Assembly: GCA_934254985.1 (NCBI GenBank) | Contig: CAKQMS010000003.1 | Span: 75,287-139,286, forward strand | DNA: 64,000 nt | Direction of reading: 5' to 3' | From: an uncultured Prevotella sp. | Lineage (GTDB): Bacteria > Bacteroidota > Bacteroidia > Bacteroidales > Bacteroidaceae | Part shown: in pieces, positions 1-8,113 of the stretch | Numbering within the stretch: position 1 is the stretch's first letter | How the letters are laid out: the number at the start of each line of letters is the position of its first letter | Translations under genes and position numbers: made by a program | Notes under the pieces: model-generated | The model's database searches: none | Told to the model about the DNA's origin: nothing | Seen by the model: the letters and a program-made list of their open reading frames with translations, nothing else

Positions 1-487
1 TGTTGCAGTTTGGTATTCCATCATAGAATATTCCCTCTGGAATCATAAGCTCCGGACTCTTCTGCTTCATAGAAATGAGCAACTGCGAGAGCTTCATGTT
101 GGCTTCAGGACCAATATTGTTTTGAAAGTAGAACGACACTCCACACACTACCAGCGTGATGGCGATAAGTGAGCGAAACGACTGCATGAGCGAGATTCCT
201 GCCGACTTTATGGCTGTAAGCTCATAACTTTCGCCCAGGTTACCAAACGTGATGAGCGACGACAGCAGGATAGCCAAAGGCAAAGCCTGTGGCACCAGCA
301 TCAACGCCATATTCCAAAAGAACTGTGCCAAGATTTCCACGGACAGTCCTTTTCCTATAAGCTCGTCGACATATCTCCATACGAACTGCATCATCAGCAC
401 GAATTGGCAGATGAAGAATGTTCCTACGAACAGTAGGCCGAACTGCTTGGCTATAAATATATCTAATTTCTTTATTCGAAATGTCAT
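1..487 (-). CDS. LptF/LptG-family permease (YjgP/YjgQ), 3' end outside window
   Basis: Minus-strand frame opening with MTFRIKKLDIFIAKQFG and running off the left edge (about 162 residues visible). The start has a basic amphipathic stretch, then a hydrophobic segment at residues 17-37, a loop with the YVDELIGKG-type motif, a second hydrophobic segment (about 55-75) and the family motif FGNLGESYELTAIKSAGIS. That is the layout of the N-terminal half of LptF/LptG proteins, inner-membrane parts of the Lpt ABC exporter that extracts LPS. The visible part cannot distinguish LptF, LptG or a paralogue. Upstream, at 526-533, a TAATTTTG box resembles a Bacteroidota -7 element but lacks a good TTTG partner. 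Confidence 0.85.
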   Translation of the reverse strand, partial: MTFRIKKLDIFIAKQFGLLFVGTFFICQFVLMMQFVWRYVDELIGKGLSVEILAQFFWNMALMLVPQALPLAILLSSLITFGNLGESYELTAIKSAGISLMQSFRSLIAITLVVCGVSFYFQNNIGPEANMKLSQLLISMKQKSPELMIPEGIFYDGIPNCN

Positions 488-615
488 TACCTTCTAAATT
501 TGCACATTGTGCACATATCAAGGTGCAAAATTAGCACAAAAAACTCAAATTCTCACCTATTTTGTTTTTTTTATAATATTATAAGGCTACATAATGTTTA
601 TTGAGCGGTTTTATG

Positions 616-747
616 CGACTACTCGCCTAACCCAAAACGAATAGTCGCATAGCCATTTTCGAATAGTCGCATAGCCCAATACGACTATTCGCATCCGCCA
701 AAGGGATTATTCCTCTTAGCGAATGCGAATTCTCTTATTTTTCTATA
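616..747. repeat. Degenerate 22-bp-period tandem repeat array A
   Basis: Five to six consecutive units begin at 616, 638, 660, 682, 704 and 726, exactly 22 bp apart. Units 2 and 3 share CGAATAGTCGCATAGCC; the others drift. The array fills most of the space between the permease start and the end of the peptidase gene, and finishes right at the peptidase stop codon. A period of 22 is not a multiple of three and the frames contain stops, so it is not coding. The same period and register recur near 22.6 kb and 49 kb. Confidence 0.75.
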
Positions 748-748
748 G

Positions 749-3184
749 CTATAGTTTCTTTGGAGTATAGATGGCATTCCACCATGAGTCGTCGTTCTTC
801 AGATATTTCTGAAACCATGCCATGATAGAGTTTATCCATTTTGTACGCTTAGCAGGGTCCATGATGCCATGGTTCTCGCCTTCTACTTCTATAAAGGCTG
901 TTGGCACGCCCAATATTCTTAGGGCATTGTACATCTGTATCGACTCTCCTATAGGCACATTGGTGTCGGCTGTGCCGTGGGTGAAGAGGATAGGCTTCTT
1001 TATCTTGTCGGCATTATACAGAGGCGAACGCTCCACATATAGGTCTTTGCGTGTCCAAGGGAAGCTGTTGGCTGCCGAGGTTTCGCTATACGAATATCCC
1101 CAATATCCTTCGCCCCAATAGCTGGTGTGGCTCGATATTCCGGCATGCGACACTCCGCAAGCGAAAGGATTATCCTTTGTCATCATATATTGAGTCATAA
1201 AACCTCCGTAGGATGCTGATATACAACCGATATGGTCGGCATCGCATTGTGGCACATCCTTCACAAACTGTCTTGTGGCATCGATGATGTCTTGTGCTGG
1301 TCCTTCGCCCATGGTGTTAACATGGCGTGAAGCCCACTCCTGGCCAAAGCCTGATGCTCCAGAAGGGTTTACTACGAAGGTGATATAGCCCAAAGCATTC
1401 CAATAGTGAGCAGGATAGTGTGAGCCATTGCCAAAGCGTCGCGATGTTGGCGAACAGCCTCCATAATAGTGTACGATAACTGGATATTTCTTCTGAGGAT
1501 CGAAGTCGGCAGGCAGAGTGTAGAAGCCTGTCACCTTATAGCCACGTGTGGTCTGCATGCTCCACGACTTCTCCGTACCTATCTGCATATCGGCATAGTC
1601 GTCCTTGTTTGGTGCCAACAGCAAGGTGGTCTTAGCATTCTTGGCTGGCGACGCGATGTTGAAAACCTCGTAAGGTACACACATCGAAGAACCATCAACA
1701 ACAATGTTGCCACCATTGCTTGCTATGCTGAAATCAGAGATTACTTCTAATGGCATGCGCACCATCTTCGACTTCCATGTCTTTGTGTCAAGACGGAACA
1801 GGCTTACGCTATCTCTATTCTGAGCTGTATAATATAAGCAATTGTCAGCCTTCGACCATTCCATATTTTCGATGCTTGTCTCGTCGTCGGCAGTAAGTGG
1901 AGTAACCTTCAAGGTGTTGGTATCCATCACGTATAGATGATAGTCGAAGGTGTTTGGAGTTCTGCCTTCTGGCACTCTGTTGCCTATTCCATCAAAAGCC
2001 TCTGTGCCTGCCTTAAACACCACGCGGTCTGTGCCTCCTGCATACAAGGCTCCACCTATGAAGCCATCCTTATCCACAAACTTACGGGTTTTCATGGTCG
2101 CAAGGTCGAGGTCGTAGTATGTGGTGCGAGTAGTAGGACGCTGAGTTATAGAGTCGGAAGCTACACCAAAGAGGATGTGCTTACCATCGGGCGCAATGTC
2201 AGAAAGCCATACGCCATGATAGCTATAAGTTAGCTGTTGCACCAAGCCTGTCTTGAAATCATATCGAGCCAACGATGTTCTGTTGCGCCAATCAGGCTGA
2301 CGGTCGTCGGGATGTACTATCTCAAACACTCCTTCTTCCTTCTTTGGACCATCTGTAGAGTGCATAAGTATGGCATAATCTTCGGTTGGCGATATCACGA
2401 AGTAATCGTCTGGCATGTCTTCTGCCAATATCTCTACCTTATTATTTAGTGGGTCTACTGTCTTGAGCAGGTTTTTGCCTCCTACTTTTTCGGTATAATA
2501 ATATTTGTCAGAAGTTGGCATCCATGTCATCGAACCGTCAACAAAGCGCTTGCTGCCAGTCTTCAAGTCGGCAAGGATACACTTATACTGTATCTTGTTC
2601 TTCTCATCATACCATCGATAGCCCATCAAAGCCCAACGGCCTGTTGGCGAGAGTGATGGTGCTGTAGTAACTTTTGTGCCAAGCACGTCACGCATAGTAA
2701 AGCTACGCTTTCCTGTTTCTACAAACGACAGCGCATCGTCTGGCAACGATAAAGCCAAGCCTGTGCTGTCGGCAACAAACTTCATCACGATAGAATGTTG
2801 ACCTGGCTGTAGTGTCATGCCGGCAGTCTGCTCTACTCCATCGGCATAAACCTTATATTTCTTTGCGCCCTTAACAGAGAGCTTCAAATCCTTTAAGTAT
2901 TTCGATGCCATCACATCAAACTTCACAAGATGAAGTTGGGCTGTATCTAACTTTAATGCAGTAAGATTTTCCAAAGGTTTCTTGTCGGCAATGGTCAACG
3001 ACAAGCGAGTGTCGAGCAGGTTGTCTGCCTTAAACTTATTTTGAGCGTTGTCGATGCTGTCAAAGACTATTGGCGCCACCACCTTGAATGGTCCTGCATG
3101 TCTAACATGCGCAACGTTGATGTCGGCAGCATTAATTGTTGCCGTCATAGCCAAGCAAAGTGTGGCTATAGATAATTTCTTCAT
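749..3184 (-). CDS. S9 family serine peptidase (DPP4-like prolyl oligopeptidase)
   Basis: An 811-residue protein with an N-terminal signal peptide (MKKLSIATLCLAMTATINA), so predicted to be periplasmic or exported. The middle resembles the beta-propeller of S9 peptidases, and residues about 560-800 are the alpha/beta hydrolase domain. The catalytic triad is readable: Ser658 in SASYGG, Asp740 in HGTADTNVP, His772 in GENHG. The family cleaves peptides, often after proline, and supports peptide feeding in Bacteroidota. It lies 17 bp downstream of a small gene and probably shares its promoter. Subfamily (DPP4 versus acylaminoacyl peptidase) cannot be settled by eye. Confidence 0.92.
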   Translation of the reverse strand: MKKLSIATLCLAMTATINAADINVAHVRHAGPFKVVAPIVFDSIDNAQNKFKADNLLDTRLSLTIADKKPLENLTALKLDTAQLHLVKFDVMASKYLKDLKLSVKGAKKYKVYADGVEQTAGMTLQPGQHSIVMKFVADSTGLALSLPDDALSFVETGKRSFTMRDVLGTKVTTAPSLSPTGRWALMGYRWYDEKNKIQYKCILADLKTGSKRFVDGSMTWMPTSDKYYYTEKVGGKNLLKTVDPLNNKVEILAEDMPDDYFVISPTEDYAILMHSTDGPKKEEGVFEIVHPDDRQPDWRNRTSLARYDFKTGLVQQLTYSYHGVWLSDIAPDGKHILFGVASDSITQRPTTRTTYYDLDLATMKTRKFVDKDGFIGGALYAGGTDRVVFKAGTEAFDGIGNRVPEGRTPNTFDYHLYVMDTNTLKVTPLTADDETSIENMEWSKADNCLYYTAQNRDSVSLFRLDTKTWKSKMVRMPLEVISDFSIASNGGNIVVDGSSMCVPYEVFNIASPAKNAKTTLLLAPNKDDYADMQIGTEKSWSMQTTRGYKVTGFYTLPADFDPQKKYPVIVHYYGGCSPTSRRFGNGSHYPAHYWNALGYITFVVNPSGASGFGQEWASRHVNTMGEGPAQDIIDATRQFVKDVPQCDADHIGCISASYGGFMTQYMMTKDNPFACGVSHAGISSHTSYWGEGYWGYSYSETSAANSFPWTRKDLYVERSPLYNADKIKKPILFTHGTADTNVPIGESIQMYNALRILGVPTAFIEVEGENHGIMDPAKRTKWINSIMAWFQKYLKNDDSWWNAIYTPKKL

Positions 3185-3201
3185 ATATTTAGGTTGTGTG
3201 A

Positions 3202-3393
3202 TTATTCTTCAAACGTACGCTTTAGGCTCTCCCAACTTTGGAAGCCTGCCAGCAAAGCCAACTTATCCAAGGTTTCCTTTGTCGGCTTCTCCTTGCCCAT
3301 CAGTATTGCTGATAACTTACGCCAAGCGTTAGCATCAAGTTTTATCTTATGCTTGATGACAAAATCCGATAGTTTCCTAAATTCTCGTATCAT
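3202..3393 (-). CDS. Small conserved-looking protein, 63 aa, upstream of S9 peptidase
   Basis: I prefer the start MIREFRKLSDF at 3393. The longer frame reaches upstream into the promoter at 3430-3460, so its first 22 residues would not be transcribed. The protein is charged and mostly helical (AWRKLSAILMGKEKPTKETLDKLALLAGF), a pattern that could be a degenerate helix-turn-helix, but I do not recognise the family. It ends 17 bp before the peptidase start, so the two are likely cotranscribed. Confidence 0.65.
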   Translation of the reverse strand: MIREFRKLSDFVIKHKIKLDANAWRKLSAILMGKEKPTKETLDKLALLAGFQSWESLKRTFEE

Positions 3394-3429
3394 ATTTCTA
3401 TAACATATTATCGTGCTGCTTTCGTGCTG

Positions 3430-3460
3430 CAAAGATAGTGCAAGTATTAGAAATGGCAAA
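3430..3460 (-). promoter_or_regulatory. Promoter of the small protein / S9 peptidase operon
   Basis: On the minus strand, TTTG (3457-3460) is followed after 19 bp by TATCTTTG (3430-3437). This is a full match to the Bacteroidota pattern TTTG-N19-TAnnTTTG, about 37 bp upstream of the small gene. Confidence 0.8.
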
Positions 3461-3479
3461 AGAAAACATCGTATTTTCT

Positions 3480-3511
3480 TTTGTCATTTCGCTCATTTGC
3501 AGTAACTTTTG
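3480..3511 (+). promoter_or_regulatory. Upstream copy of the AICAR formyltransferase promoter
   Basis: TTTG at 3480-3483, a 19-bp spacer and TAACTTTT at 3503-3510. It is a near duplicate of the downstream promoter at 3555-3585. Its -33 box sits in an imperfect palindrome (3451-3490), which also contains the -33 box of the divergent promoter. One base of the -7 box departs from consensus, so it may be weaker. Confidence 0.55.
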
Positions 3512-3554
3512 ATAACTTACGCTGCATTCGGAAATGCAAAAGAAAGCGATTTCT

Positions 3555-3585
3555 TTTGTTATTCCACTCATTTGCAGTAACTTTG
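3555..3585 (+). promoter_or_regulatory. Promoter of AICAR formyltransferase gene
   Basis: TTTG (3555-3558), 19-bp spacer, TAACTTTG (3578-3585): exact consensus. The predicted 5' leader is about 80 nt. The element beginning TTTTGTTATTCC is shared with the hpt promoter. Confidence 0.85.
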
Positions 3586-3672
3586 CAACGAAAATGAGGC
3601 TTTTGCTATAAAAAGTAAAGCACAACCAATAGGTTTACTCACACAACAAACAACAATAACAATTCGACATCT

Positions 3673-4854
3673 ATGAAAGAATTAGCTCTTAAGTATGGAT
3701 GCAACCCTAACCAAAAGCCATCAAGGATTTATATGGAAGAGGGTGAGCTTCCTATCGAGGTTATCAACGGTAGACCAGGATACATCAACTTCCTGGATGC
3801 GCTAAACAGTTGGCAACTTGTTAAGGAACTGAAAGCTGCTACTGGCATTCCTGCCGCTGCAAGTTTCAAACATGTTAGTCCTGCAGGTGCTGCTATAGGC
3901 TTGCCTCTTAGCGACACTCTAAAGAAAATCTACTTCGTTGACGACGTAAAGATAGAACTATCACCTTTGGCTTGTGCCTATGCAAGAGCAAGAGGTGCCG
4001 ACCGTATGTGCTCATACGGAGATTTCGTTGCTCTTAGCGATGTTTGCGATGCTGCTACTGCTACTCTCATCAAGCGTGAGGTTAGCGACGGCGTTATTGC
4101 TCCTGGATATACCGACGAGGCACTCGAAATATTGAAGGATAAGCGCAAGGGTACATACAATGTTATCAAAATCGACCCTAACTATGTGCCACAGCCTATA
4201 GAGCACAAGCAGGTGTTCGGTATCACTTTCGAACAGGGACGCAACGAGATTAAACTCGACGATCCTGCTTTGTTCGAGAATATCCCTACTCAGAACAAGA
4301 CTTTCACAGACGAGGCTAAGCGCGACCTTATCATCGCCCTCATCACATTGAAATATACTCAGAGCAACTCTGTATGCTACGTTAAGGACGGACAGGCTAT
4401 CGGTATCGGTGCTGGTCAGCAGAGCCGTATTCATTGCACTCGTCTTGCTGGTCAGAAGGCTGACACATGGTGGTTGCGCCAATGTCCAAAGGTTATGAAC
4501 CTTCCTTTCAAGCCAGGCATCCGTCGTGCTGATCGCGACAATACCATCGACGTTTACATCAGCGAGGAGCATGACGACGTATTGAGAGATGGCACATGGG
4601 AGATGTTCTTCACCGAAAAGCCTGAGGTTTTGACAATGGAAGAAAAGAAGGCTTGGATTGCTCAGAACACTAAGGTTGCTCTTGGTTCTGATGCTTTCTT
4701 CCCATTTGGCGACAACATCGAGCGTGCACACAAGAGTGGTGTTGAATATATAGCACAAGCAGGCGGTAGCATCCGTGACGATAATGTTATTGAGACTTGC
4801 GACAAGTATGGCATCGCAATGGCATTCACAGGTGTTAGATTGTTCCACCATTAA
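3673..4854 (+). CDS. Stand-alone AICAR formyltransferase (PurH C-domain type)
   Basis: 393 residues covering only the AICAR transformylase part of PurH. It transfers a formyl group from 10-formyl-THF to AICAR, the penultimate step of purine synthesis. The catalytic Lys66-His67 pair is visible in SFKHVSPAG, and the C-terminal part has the usual SDAFFPFGDNIERA and GGSIRDDNVI motifs. The IMP cyclohydrolase domain of bifunctional PurH is absent (PurH is normally over 500 residues), so IMP cyclisation must be done by another protein. The gene has its own strong promoter and precedes a small basic protein by 26 bp. Confidence 0.92.
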   Translation: MKELALKYGCNPNQKPSRIYMEEGELPIEVINGRPGYINFLDALNSWQLVKELKAATGIPAAASFKHVSPAGAAIGLPLSDTLKKIYFVDDVKIELSPLACAYARARGADRMCSYGDFVALSDVCDAATATLIKREVSDGVIAPGYTDEALEILKDKRKGTYNVIKIDPNYVPQPIEHKQVFGITFEQGRNEIKLDDPALFENIPTQNKTFTDEAKRDLIIALITLKYTQSNSVCYVKDGQAIGIGAGQQSRIHCTRLAGQKADTWWLRQCPKVMNLPFKPGIRRADRDNTIDVYISEEHDDVLRDGTWEMFFTEKPEVLTMEEKKAWIAQNTKVALGSDAFFPFGDNIERAHKSGVEYIAQAGGSIRDDNVIETCDKYGIAMAFTGVRLFHH

Positions 4855-4880
4855 TTCATAACATAAACCCCATTTATAGC

Positions 4881-5069
4881 ATGTCAGACAATTTCACCGA
4901 CATCTTAGAAGGTGGCATCGTCTTCAAGAAGAGTTCTTCTGGCAAGAAGGAATCGGATAAAGTGAAGACTAAGGCCAAGAAAAAGAAATACATCACGGGT
5001 GCCCACGGCAGCGGTTCGGCTAAACAAAAGGCTAAATACCGCGAACAAAGAGCCAACAGACATAAGTAA
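4881..5069 (+). CDS. Small lysine-rich protein, 62 aa
   Basis: Starts 26 bp after the AICAR formyltransferase stop and ends just before a strong terminator, so it is probably the last gene of that transcript. The N-terminus is acidic/neutral (MSDNFTDILEGGIVFKK); the rest is very basic, with KKKK and RANRHK near the end. Such composition suggests RNA, DNA or ribosome contact, but no family is recognised. A coding role is supported by position and clean boundaries, not by homology. Confidence 0.6.
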   Translation: MSDNFTDILEGGIVFKKSSSGKKESDKVKTKAKKKKYITGAHGSGSAKQKAKYREQRANRHK

Positions 5070-5083
5070 TGTATAAAAACAAT

Positions 5084-5137
5084 AATAGCGGCAAGAGATA
5101 ATGCACATAGGCATATCCTCTTGCCGCTATTTTTATT
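5084..5137. terminator. Bidirectional rho-independent terminator
   Basis: Perfect 14-bp stem (AATAGCGGCAAGAG, 5084-5097, with 5118-5131) followed by TTTTATTT on the plus strand. It lies between convergent genes and can serve both the small basic protein and the DUF3791/DUF3990 cassette. Confidence 0.85.
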
Positions 5138-5150
5138 TTATATTAGCGCT

Positions 5151-5384
5151 TTAACAAAACACAGCTTTTTCTATTTCATTCTTTAAGAAGGAAGCAACAT
5201 AGCCAACACTCTGAAAATAGAAACCTGTTGCAGTATTCTGCAAACGTTCAAAAGTGTCTGAAGCATAAAGAACATCTAAAGATTCTTTTGGCGAATAGCC
5301 ATAAGTTTCCATAAGCCAATCTGCCAGCTCTACAGTTAGTTCATCCTTCATCATCTGTATTTGTTCTGCATTTAATCTTGTCAT
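5151..5384 (-). CDS. Third gene of DUF3791/DUF3990 cassette, 77 aa
   Basis: The start codon overlaps the stop of the DUF3990 gene by 4 bp (5381-5384), implying translational coupling. The protein is a small, mostly helical chain with the pattern YGYSPKESLDVLYASDTFERL followed by TGFYFQSVGYVASFLKNEI. It resembles small partners often found beside DUF3990 proteins, but I cannot name the family with confidence. A role as an accessory antitoxin or chaperone is inference from the operon. Confidence 0.7.
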   Translation of the reverse strand: MTRLNAEQIQMMKDELTVELADWLMETYGYSPKESLDVLYASDTFERLQNTATGFYFQSVGYVASFLKNEIEKAVFC

Positions 5385-5860
5385 AACGCCTTAAGTTTTT
5401 GTAGTGCCCTTTCTGTACCAAAGAAATATTGGAAAGTAATACCTTTAGCATATTTTAATTCCTCTACTAATCTTTGAAGTGATATTACTCCACCTAGATA
5501 ACGCCTCAGTTGGAAGTTTACTCCATCATCTGCAATTGGACAATAAACAATATCGTAATTATGAGATGGTTGAGAAACTTTAGAATTTCTATTTGTCAAA
5601 ATAAAACTCGCCCATTCTTCACTATAATCTTCAAATATCTTAATGTGCAGTTCTTCTGATGTAAGTATTCCTTCATCAAAGGCAAATTCATTTACCACGG
5701 CTATACCACTTCGCATCTGTTCTACTTTTGTTTCGGCAAGATTCTTTGCCTGTTCATAATTATCAGACAGATAAAAACCTTGCCCAAAATCTTTATAAGG
5801 TTTTGAACGGCTTAAATCAGGTATCGTTACCCGTACATTAGAACCATGGTACAATTTCAT
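5381..5860 (-). CDS. DUF3990 protein, possible ADP-ribosyltransferase-like toxin
   Basis: 159 residues beginning MKLYHGSNVRV, with the motif DFGQGFYLSDNYEQA at about 24-38 and YFFGTERALQ near the end, as in DUF3990. The HGS, GxGFYxS, then late Glu arrangement resembles the H-Y-E layout of PARP-like ADP-ribosyltransferases; no catalytic activity can be claimed from that. It overlaps both neighbours by 4 bp, and small helical proteins flank it. Together this suggests the toxin of a toxin-antitoxin or defence cassette. Confidence 0.78.
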   Translation of the reverse strand: MKLYHGSNVRVTIPDLSRSKPYKDFGQGFYLSDNYEQAKNLAETKVEQMRSGIAVVNEFAFDEGILTSEELHIKIFEDYSEEWASFILTNRNSKVSQPSHNYDIVYCPIADDGVNFQLRRYLGGVISLQRLVEELKYAKGITFQYFFGTERALQKLKAL

Positions 5861-6081
5861 TGCAATCTTCCTCCATTATTTCTACAAACATCAGATAACA
5901 CACTCAAAGACTCCTCAAAAGAAAAAGTATGAAGAGTATCATAATGTTTATATAGATAATCCAGCCCTTTAAAACGTTTAAGATATCCATAGGCTTGTTT
6001 TGGCATAACACCAAACTTTGTCGCAAATTCACTTACTAGTGCGACAACATACCCTACTGTATTATGTTCTTCCCTTGACAT
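5857..6081 (-). CDS. DUF3791-like small protein, probable antitoxin
   Basis: 74 residues, first gene of the three-gene cassette. The pattern VGYVVALVSEFATKFGV, then YGYLKRFKGLDYLYKHYDTLHTFSFEESL, is that of DUF3791 proteins, which commonly accompany DUF3990. The stop overlaps the DUF3990 start by 4 bp. It lies directly behind a promoter embedded in a perfect palindrome, the layout expected for an autoregulated antitoxin. Function is inferred from context. Confidence 0.72.
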   Translation of the reverse strand: MSREEHNTVGYVVALVSEFATKFGVMPKQAYGYLKRFKGLDYLYKHYDTLHTFSFEESLSVLSDVCRNNGGRLQ

Positions 6082-6102
6082 ATCTTTCTATTTTTATTGC
6101 AA

Positions 6103-6134
6103 CAAAAATAGTCAAATATTCCATTGATAACAAG
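6103..6134 (-). promoter_or_regulatory. Promoter of DUF3791/DUF3990 cassette
   Basis: Minus strand CTTG (6131-6134), 20-bp spacer, TATTTTTG (6103-6110). The -7 box lies inside the left arm and the -33 box inside the loop of a 20-bp perfect inverted repeat (6105-6124 with 6152-6171). Confidence 0.55.
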
Positions 6135-6171
6135 GAAATCCTTCGTTTTCTATGGAATATTTGACTATTTT
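6105..6171. terminator. Perfect 20-bp inverted repeat: terminator of M23 gene and/or operator
   Basis: Arms 6105-6124 and 6152-6171 are exact reverse complements (AAAATAGTCAAATATTCCAT), separated by a 27-nt loop. Read from the upstream M23 peptidase gene, it is a hairpin ending in a short T run, so it can act as a terminator. It also overlaps the promoter of the next operon, so it could be a repressor site. The stem is AT-rich, unlike the GC-rich terminators elsewhere in the window. Confidence 0.65.
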
Positions 6172-6209
6172 AACTTCTATACTATATCATCAAGTTTTTA
6201 GGGAATCTT

Positions 6210-7325
6210 TTACTTCCTTATTCCTCCACTCTTTGTCAACGTTATGGTGGCATCATGGAGTTTGCGGTTGCCATGGTCGAACATCAGGGCAGGATTGAAG
6301 CGAGTGCCACGGAACTTAGTTTCGAAATGTAGGTGCTCTGTTGTTGCACGACCTGTGCGACCGGTAAGTCCTATCACTTGGCCTGCTTTCACTTTATCGC
6401 CTGCCTTAACAAGGTTCTTCGACTGATGGCTATACAATGTCTCAAAACCATAGGCATGCTTTATGCGTATGCAATTGCCATAGCCTGCAAAAGGACCTGA
6501 GGATATTACTACACCATCGAAAGCTGCAAGTATCTCGTCATTTGGCTTTGTCTTTAGGTCTACTCCCGAATGGCCTCGTCTGCCTCCGTAAGGACTGATA
6601 ACCTTTGCTCCTGGTAGAGGATACGACCAATGTTTCTTTTCTATCTTTCTGAGGTCGAGCTTGAATGTGGAATTCTTCTTAAATGGGTCTTCATCAAGAT
6701 TTGCCATCAGCTTCTTCGACTTTTCGTCGGCAACAACACTAATGCTAATTCCTCCACCCACTTTCTTGCATTGCACCATCTGCTTTCTCAGCTTATGGCT
6801 CGACAAAGAGATAATGGTTTCAGGATTAATCTTCGAACCGTTTATCATGATGTTGAAGTCAAGGAATTCTCTATTTGAATCTCCACCCACAATAGCGATG
6901 GTATGTCCTGCCTTAACTTCCTGACCAACTTTCACAAGGTTCTGCGCATTATGTGCATAAACCGTCTCAAGACCATTATGATGGCGAACAACGATTACAT
7001 TGCCATGACCTGAGATATAGGTAGACAAACGAACGGTTCCGTCAAACATAGCCTTCACAGCATCGCCCTTCTTGGTTTCTATCTCAAGGTCGTTGCCTCT
7101 CAATATAGCTTTACCAACAGGCAAAGGGAACGAATATTCTTTATCTGGAAGTTGAGTAAAATCAATATTAATGATATTGCTCTTAGCAAAGAGACCTGGT
7201 GTTGGCACACTAATCTGCTGCTGCTCGGATGCAGTAAATTTCTCACTTGTGGCAGACATTATCGTCAACGACATCATCAATGCCACAACATAAATAGTTA
7301 GCTTAGATAGATTCTCTTTTATCAT
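6210..7325 (-). CDS. M23 peptidase with one degenerate and one active LytM domain
   Basis: 371 residues with an N-terminal hydrophobic signal (about residues 8-25). There are two tandem M23/LytM modules. The first (about 65-170) keeps the fold pattern (GHGNVIVVRHHNGLETVYAH) but lacks the zinc ligands. The second (about 232-345) has His252 and Asp256 in GHSGVD, His300, and His331/His333 in EHLHFE, so it should be active. Members cleave peptide crosslinks of peptidoglycan in the envelope. The start overlaps the pgeF stop by 4 bp, and the preceding gene also concerns peptidoglycan quality. Last gene of the hpt-adk-obgE-pgeF run. Confidence 0.9.
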   Translation of the reverse strand: MIKENLSKLTIYVVALMMSLTIMSATSEKFTASEQQQISVPTPGLFAKSNIINIDFTQLPDKEYSFPLPVGKAILRGNDLEIETKKGDAVKAMFDGTVRLSTYISGHGNVIVVRHHNGLETVYAHNAQNLVKVGQEVKAGHTIAIVGGDSNREFLDFNIMINGSKINPETIISLSSHKLRKQMVQCKKVGGGISISVVADEKSKKLMANLDEDPFKKNSTFKLDLRKIEKKHWSYPLPGAKVISPYGGRRGHSGVDLKTKPNDEILAAFDGVVISSGPFAGYGNCIRIKHAYGFETLYSHQSKNLVKAGDKVKAGQVIGLTGRTGRATTEHLHFETKFRGTRFNPALMFDHGNRKLHDATITLTKSGGIRK

Positions 7326-8113
7326 TTGGTTTCCTCCATAATTATTGCTGTATATATTCTGCCCGAGTTAATGCCTTGACGACGGGCAGAGAAAAAATCG
7401 TTAGAAGTATAGGTATCAATGCCTGATACCTTTATGTTTTCTGCAGGGATTCCTGCTGCAACCATCTCTTTGCGGTTGCATTCTGGTAGGTCGATATGCC
7501 ATTTACCCATTTGCTTCGCTATGCCATTCATATCGAAGCCTGCTGAGGCAAACTGGTCGTAGACTTCCTGCCCAACCTCAAAGCTCTCTAAGGATATACC
7601 AGGACCTATCACCGCCTTCAACTTCTCGGCATTAGAATGATAGGTTGTTTGCATCTCTGCTACTGCCTTCGAAGCTATGCGCTTTACTGTTCCACGCCAG
7701 CCGGCATGTACAGCGCAGGCTGCATGATGCTCAGGGTCGTATATTATAATAGGTATGCAGTCGGCAGTAGAGACTCCTATGCATACTCCAGTCATCGATG
7801 TGAATATACCATCCACTCCTTCTGTCACCTTAACTCTCTCTCCCTCTGGCAATGCCATAAAGTCGGGAGCTATGATGCAGAAGTCTGCTCCATGCACCTG
7901 ATGTGGCAACAATAACTTTGTTGGCTCTATGCCTAAAGTCTCGGCAAGTGCCGCTTTATTGGCTGCGATATTCTCTTGCGAGTCGCCACAATAGCTATTG
8001 ATATTAAAGCTGCTATATGCGCCCTCGCCTACTCCACCATGACGCATAGTAGAGAAAGCACGCACACCAGGGGCTATATCGTATGATAGAAGCTGTGGAC
8101 TATTCTTCATCAT
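7322..8113 (-). CDS. pgeF: Peptidoglycan editing factor PgeF (YfiH, laccase-domain)
   Basis: I favour the start [12 protein letters not shown] at 8113; a frame open to 8152 adds 13 poor residues deeper inside obgE. Hallmarks of the YfiH/DUF152 family are clear: HQVHG, then STADCIPI and the signature HAGWRGT, giving the His/Cys/His metal site. In other bacteria the enzyme prevents mis-incorporation of serine in place of L-alanine in peptidoglycan precursors; related proteins also act on purine nucleosides. It overlaps the end of obgE slightly and the next peptidase gene by 4 bp, so it is translationally coupled on both sides. Confidence 0.92.
   Translation of the reverse strand: MMKNSPQLLSYDIAPGVRAFSTMRHGGVGEGAYSSFNINSYCGDSQENIAANKAALAETLGIEPTKLLLPHQVHGADFCIIAPDFMALPEGERVKVTEGVDGIFTSMTGVCIGVSTADCIPIIIYDPEHHAACAVHAGWRGTVKRIASKAVAEMQTTYHSNAEKLKAVIGPGISLESFEVGQEVYDQFASAGFDMNGIAKQMGKWHIDLPECNRKEMVAAGIPAENIKVSGIDTYTSNDFFSARRQGINSGRIYTAIIMEETK

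Larger units (their letters stand above)
3451..3590. repeat. Tandem palindromic repeats in divergent promoter region
   Basis: Two copies, about 75 bp apart, of a palindrome with AAAAGAAA and TTTCTTTTG half-arms, each followed by CTCATTTGCAGTAACTTT. The arms of copy 1 match at 16 of 17 positions; those of copy 2 are less perfect. The copies overlap the -33 boxes of the promoters on both strands, which suggests operator sites for a regulator; that is inference. Confidence 0.6.

Noticed and set aside
616-747. CRISPR array
   Set aside because: There is no constant repeat with unique spacers; the whole 22-bp unit drifts, and no cas genes are present.
4012-4851. 279-codon frame antisense to the AICAR formyltransferase gene
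   Set aside because: Entirely antisense to a strongly supported enzyme, no family features, no promoter on that strand.
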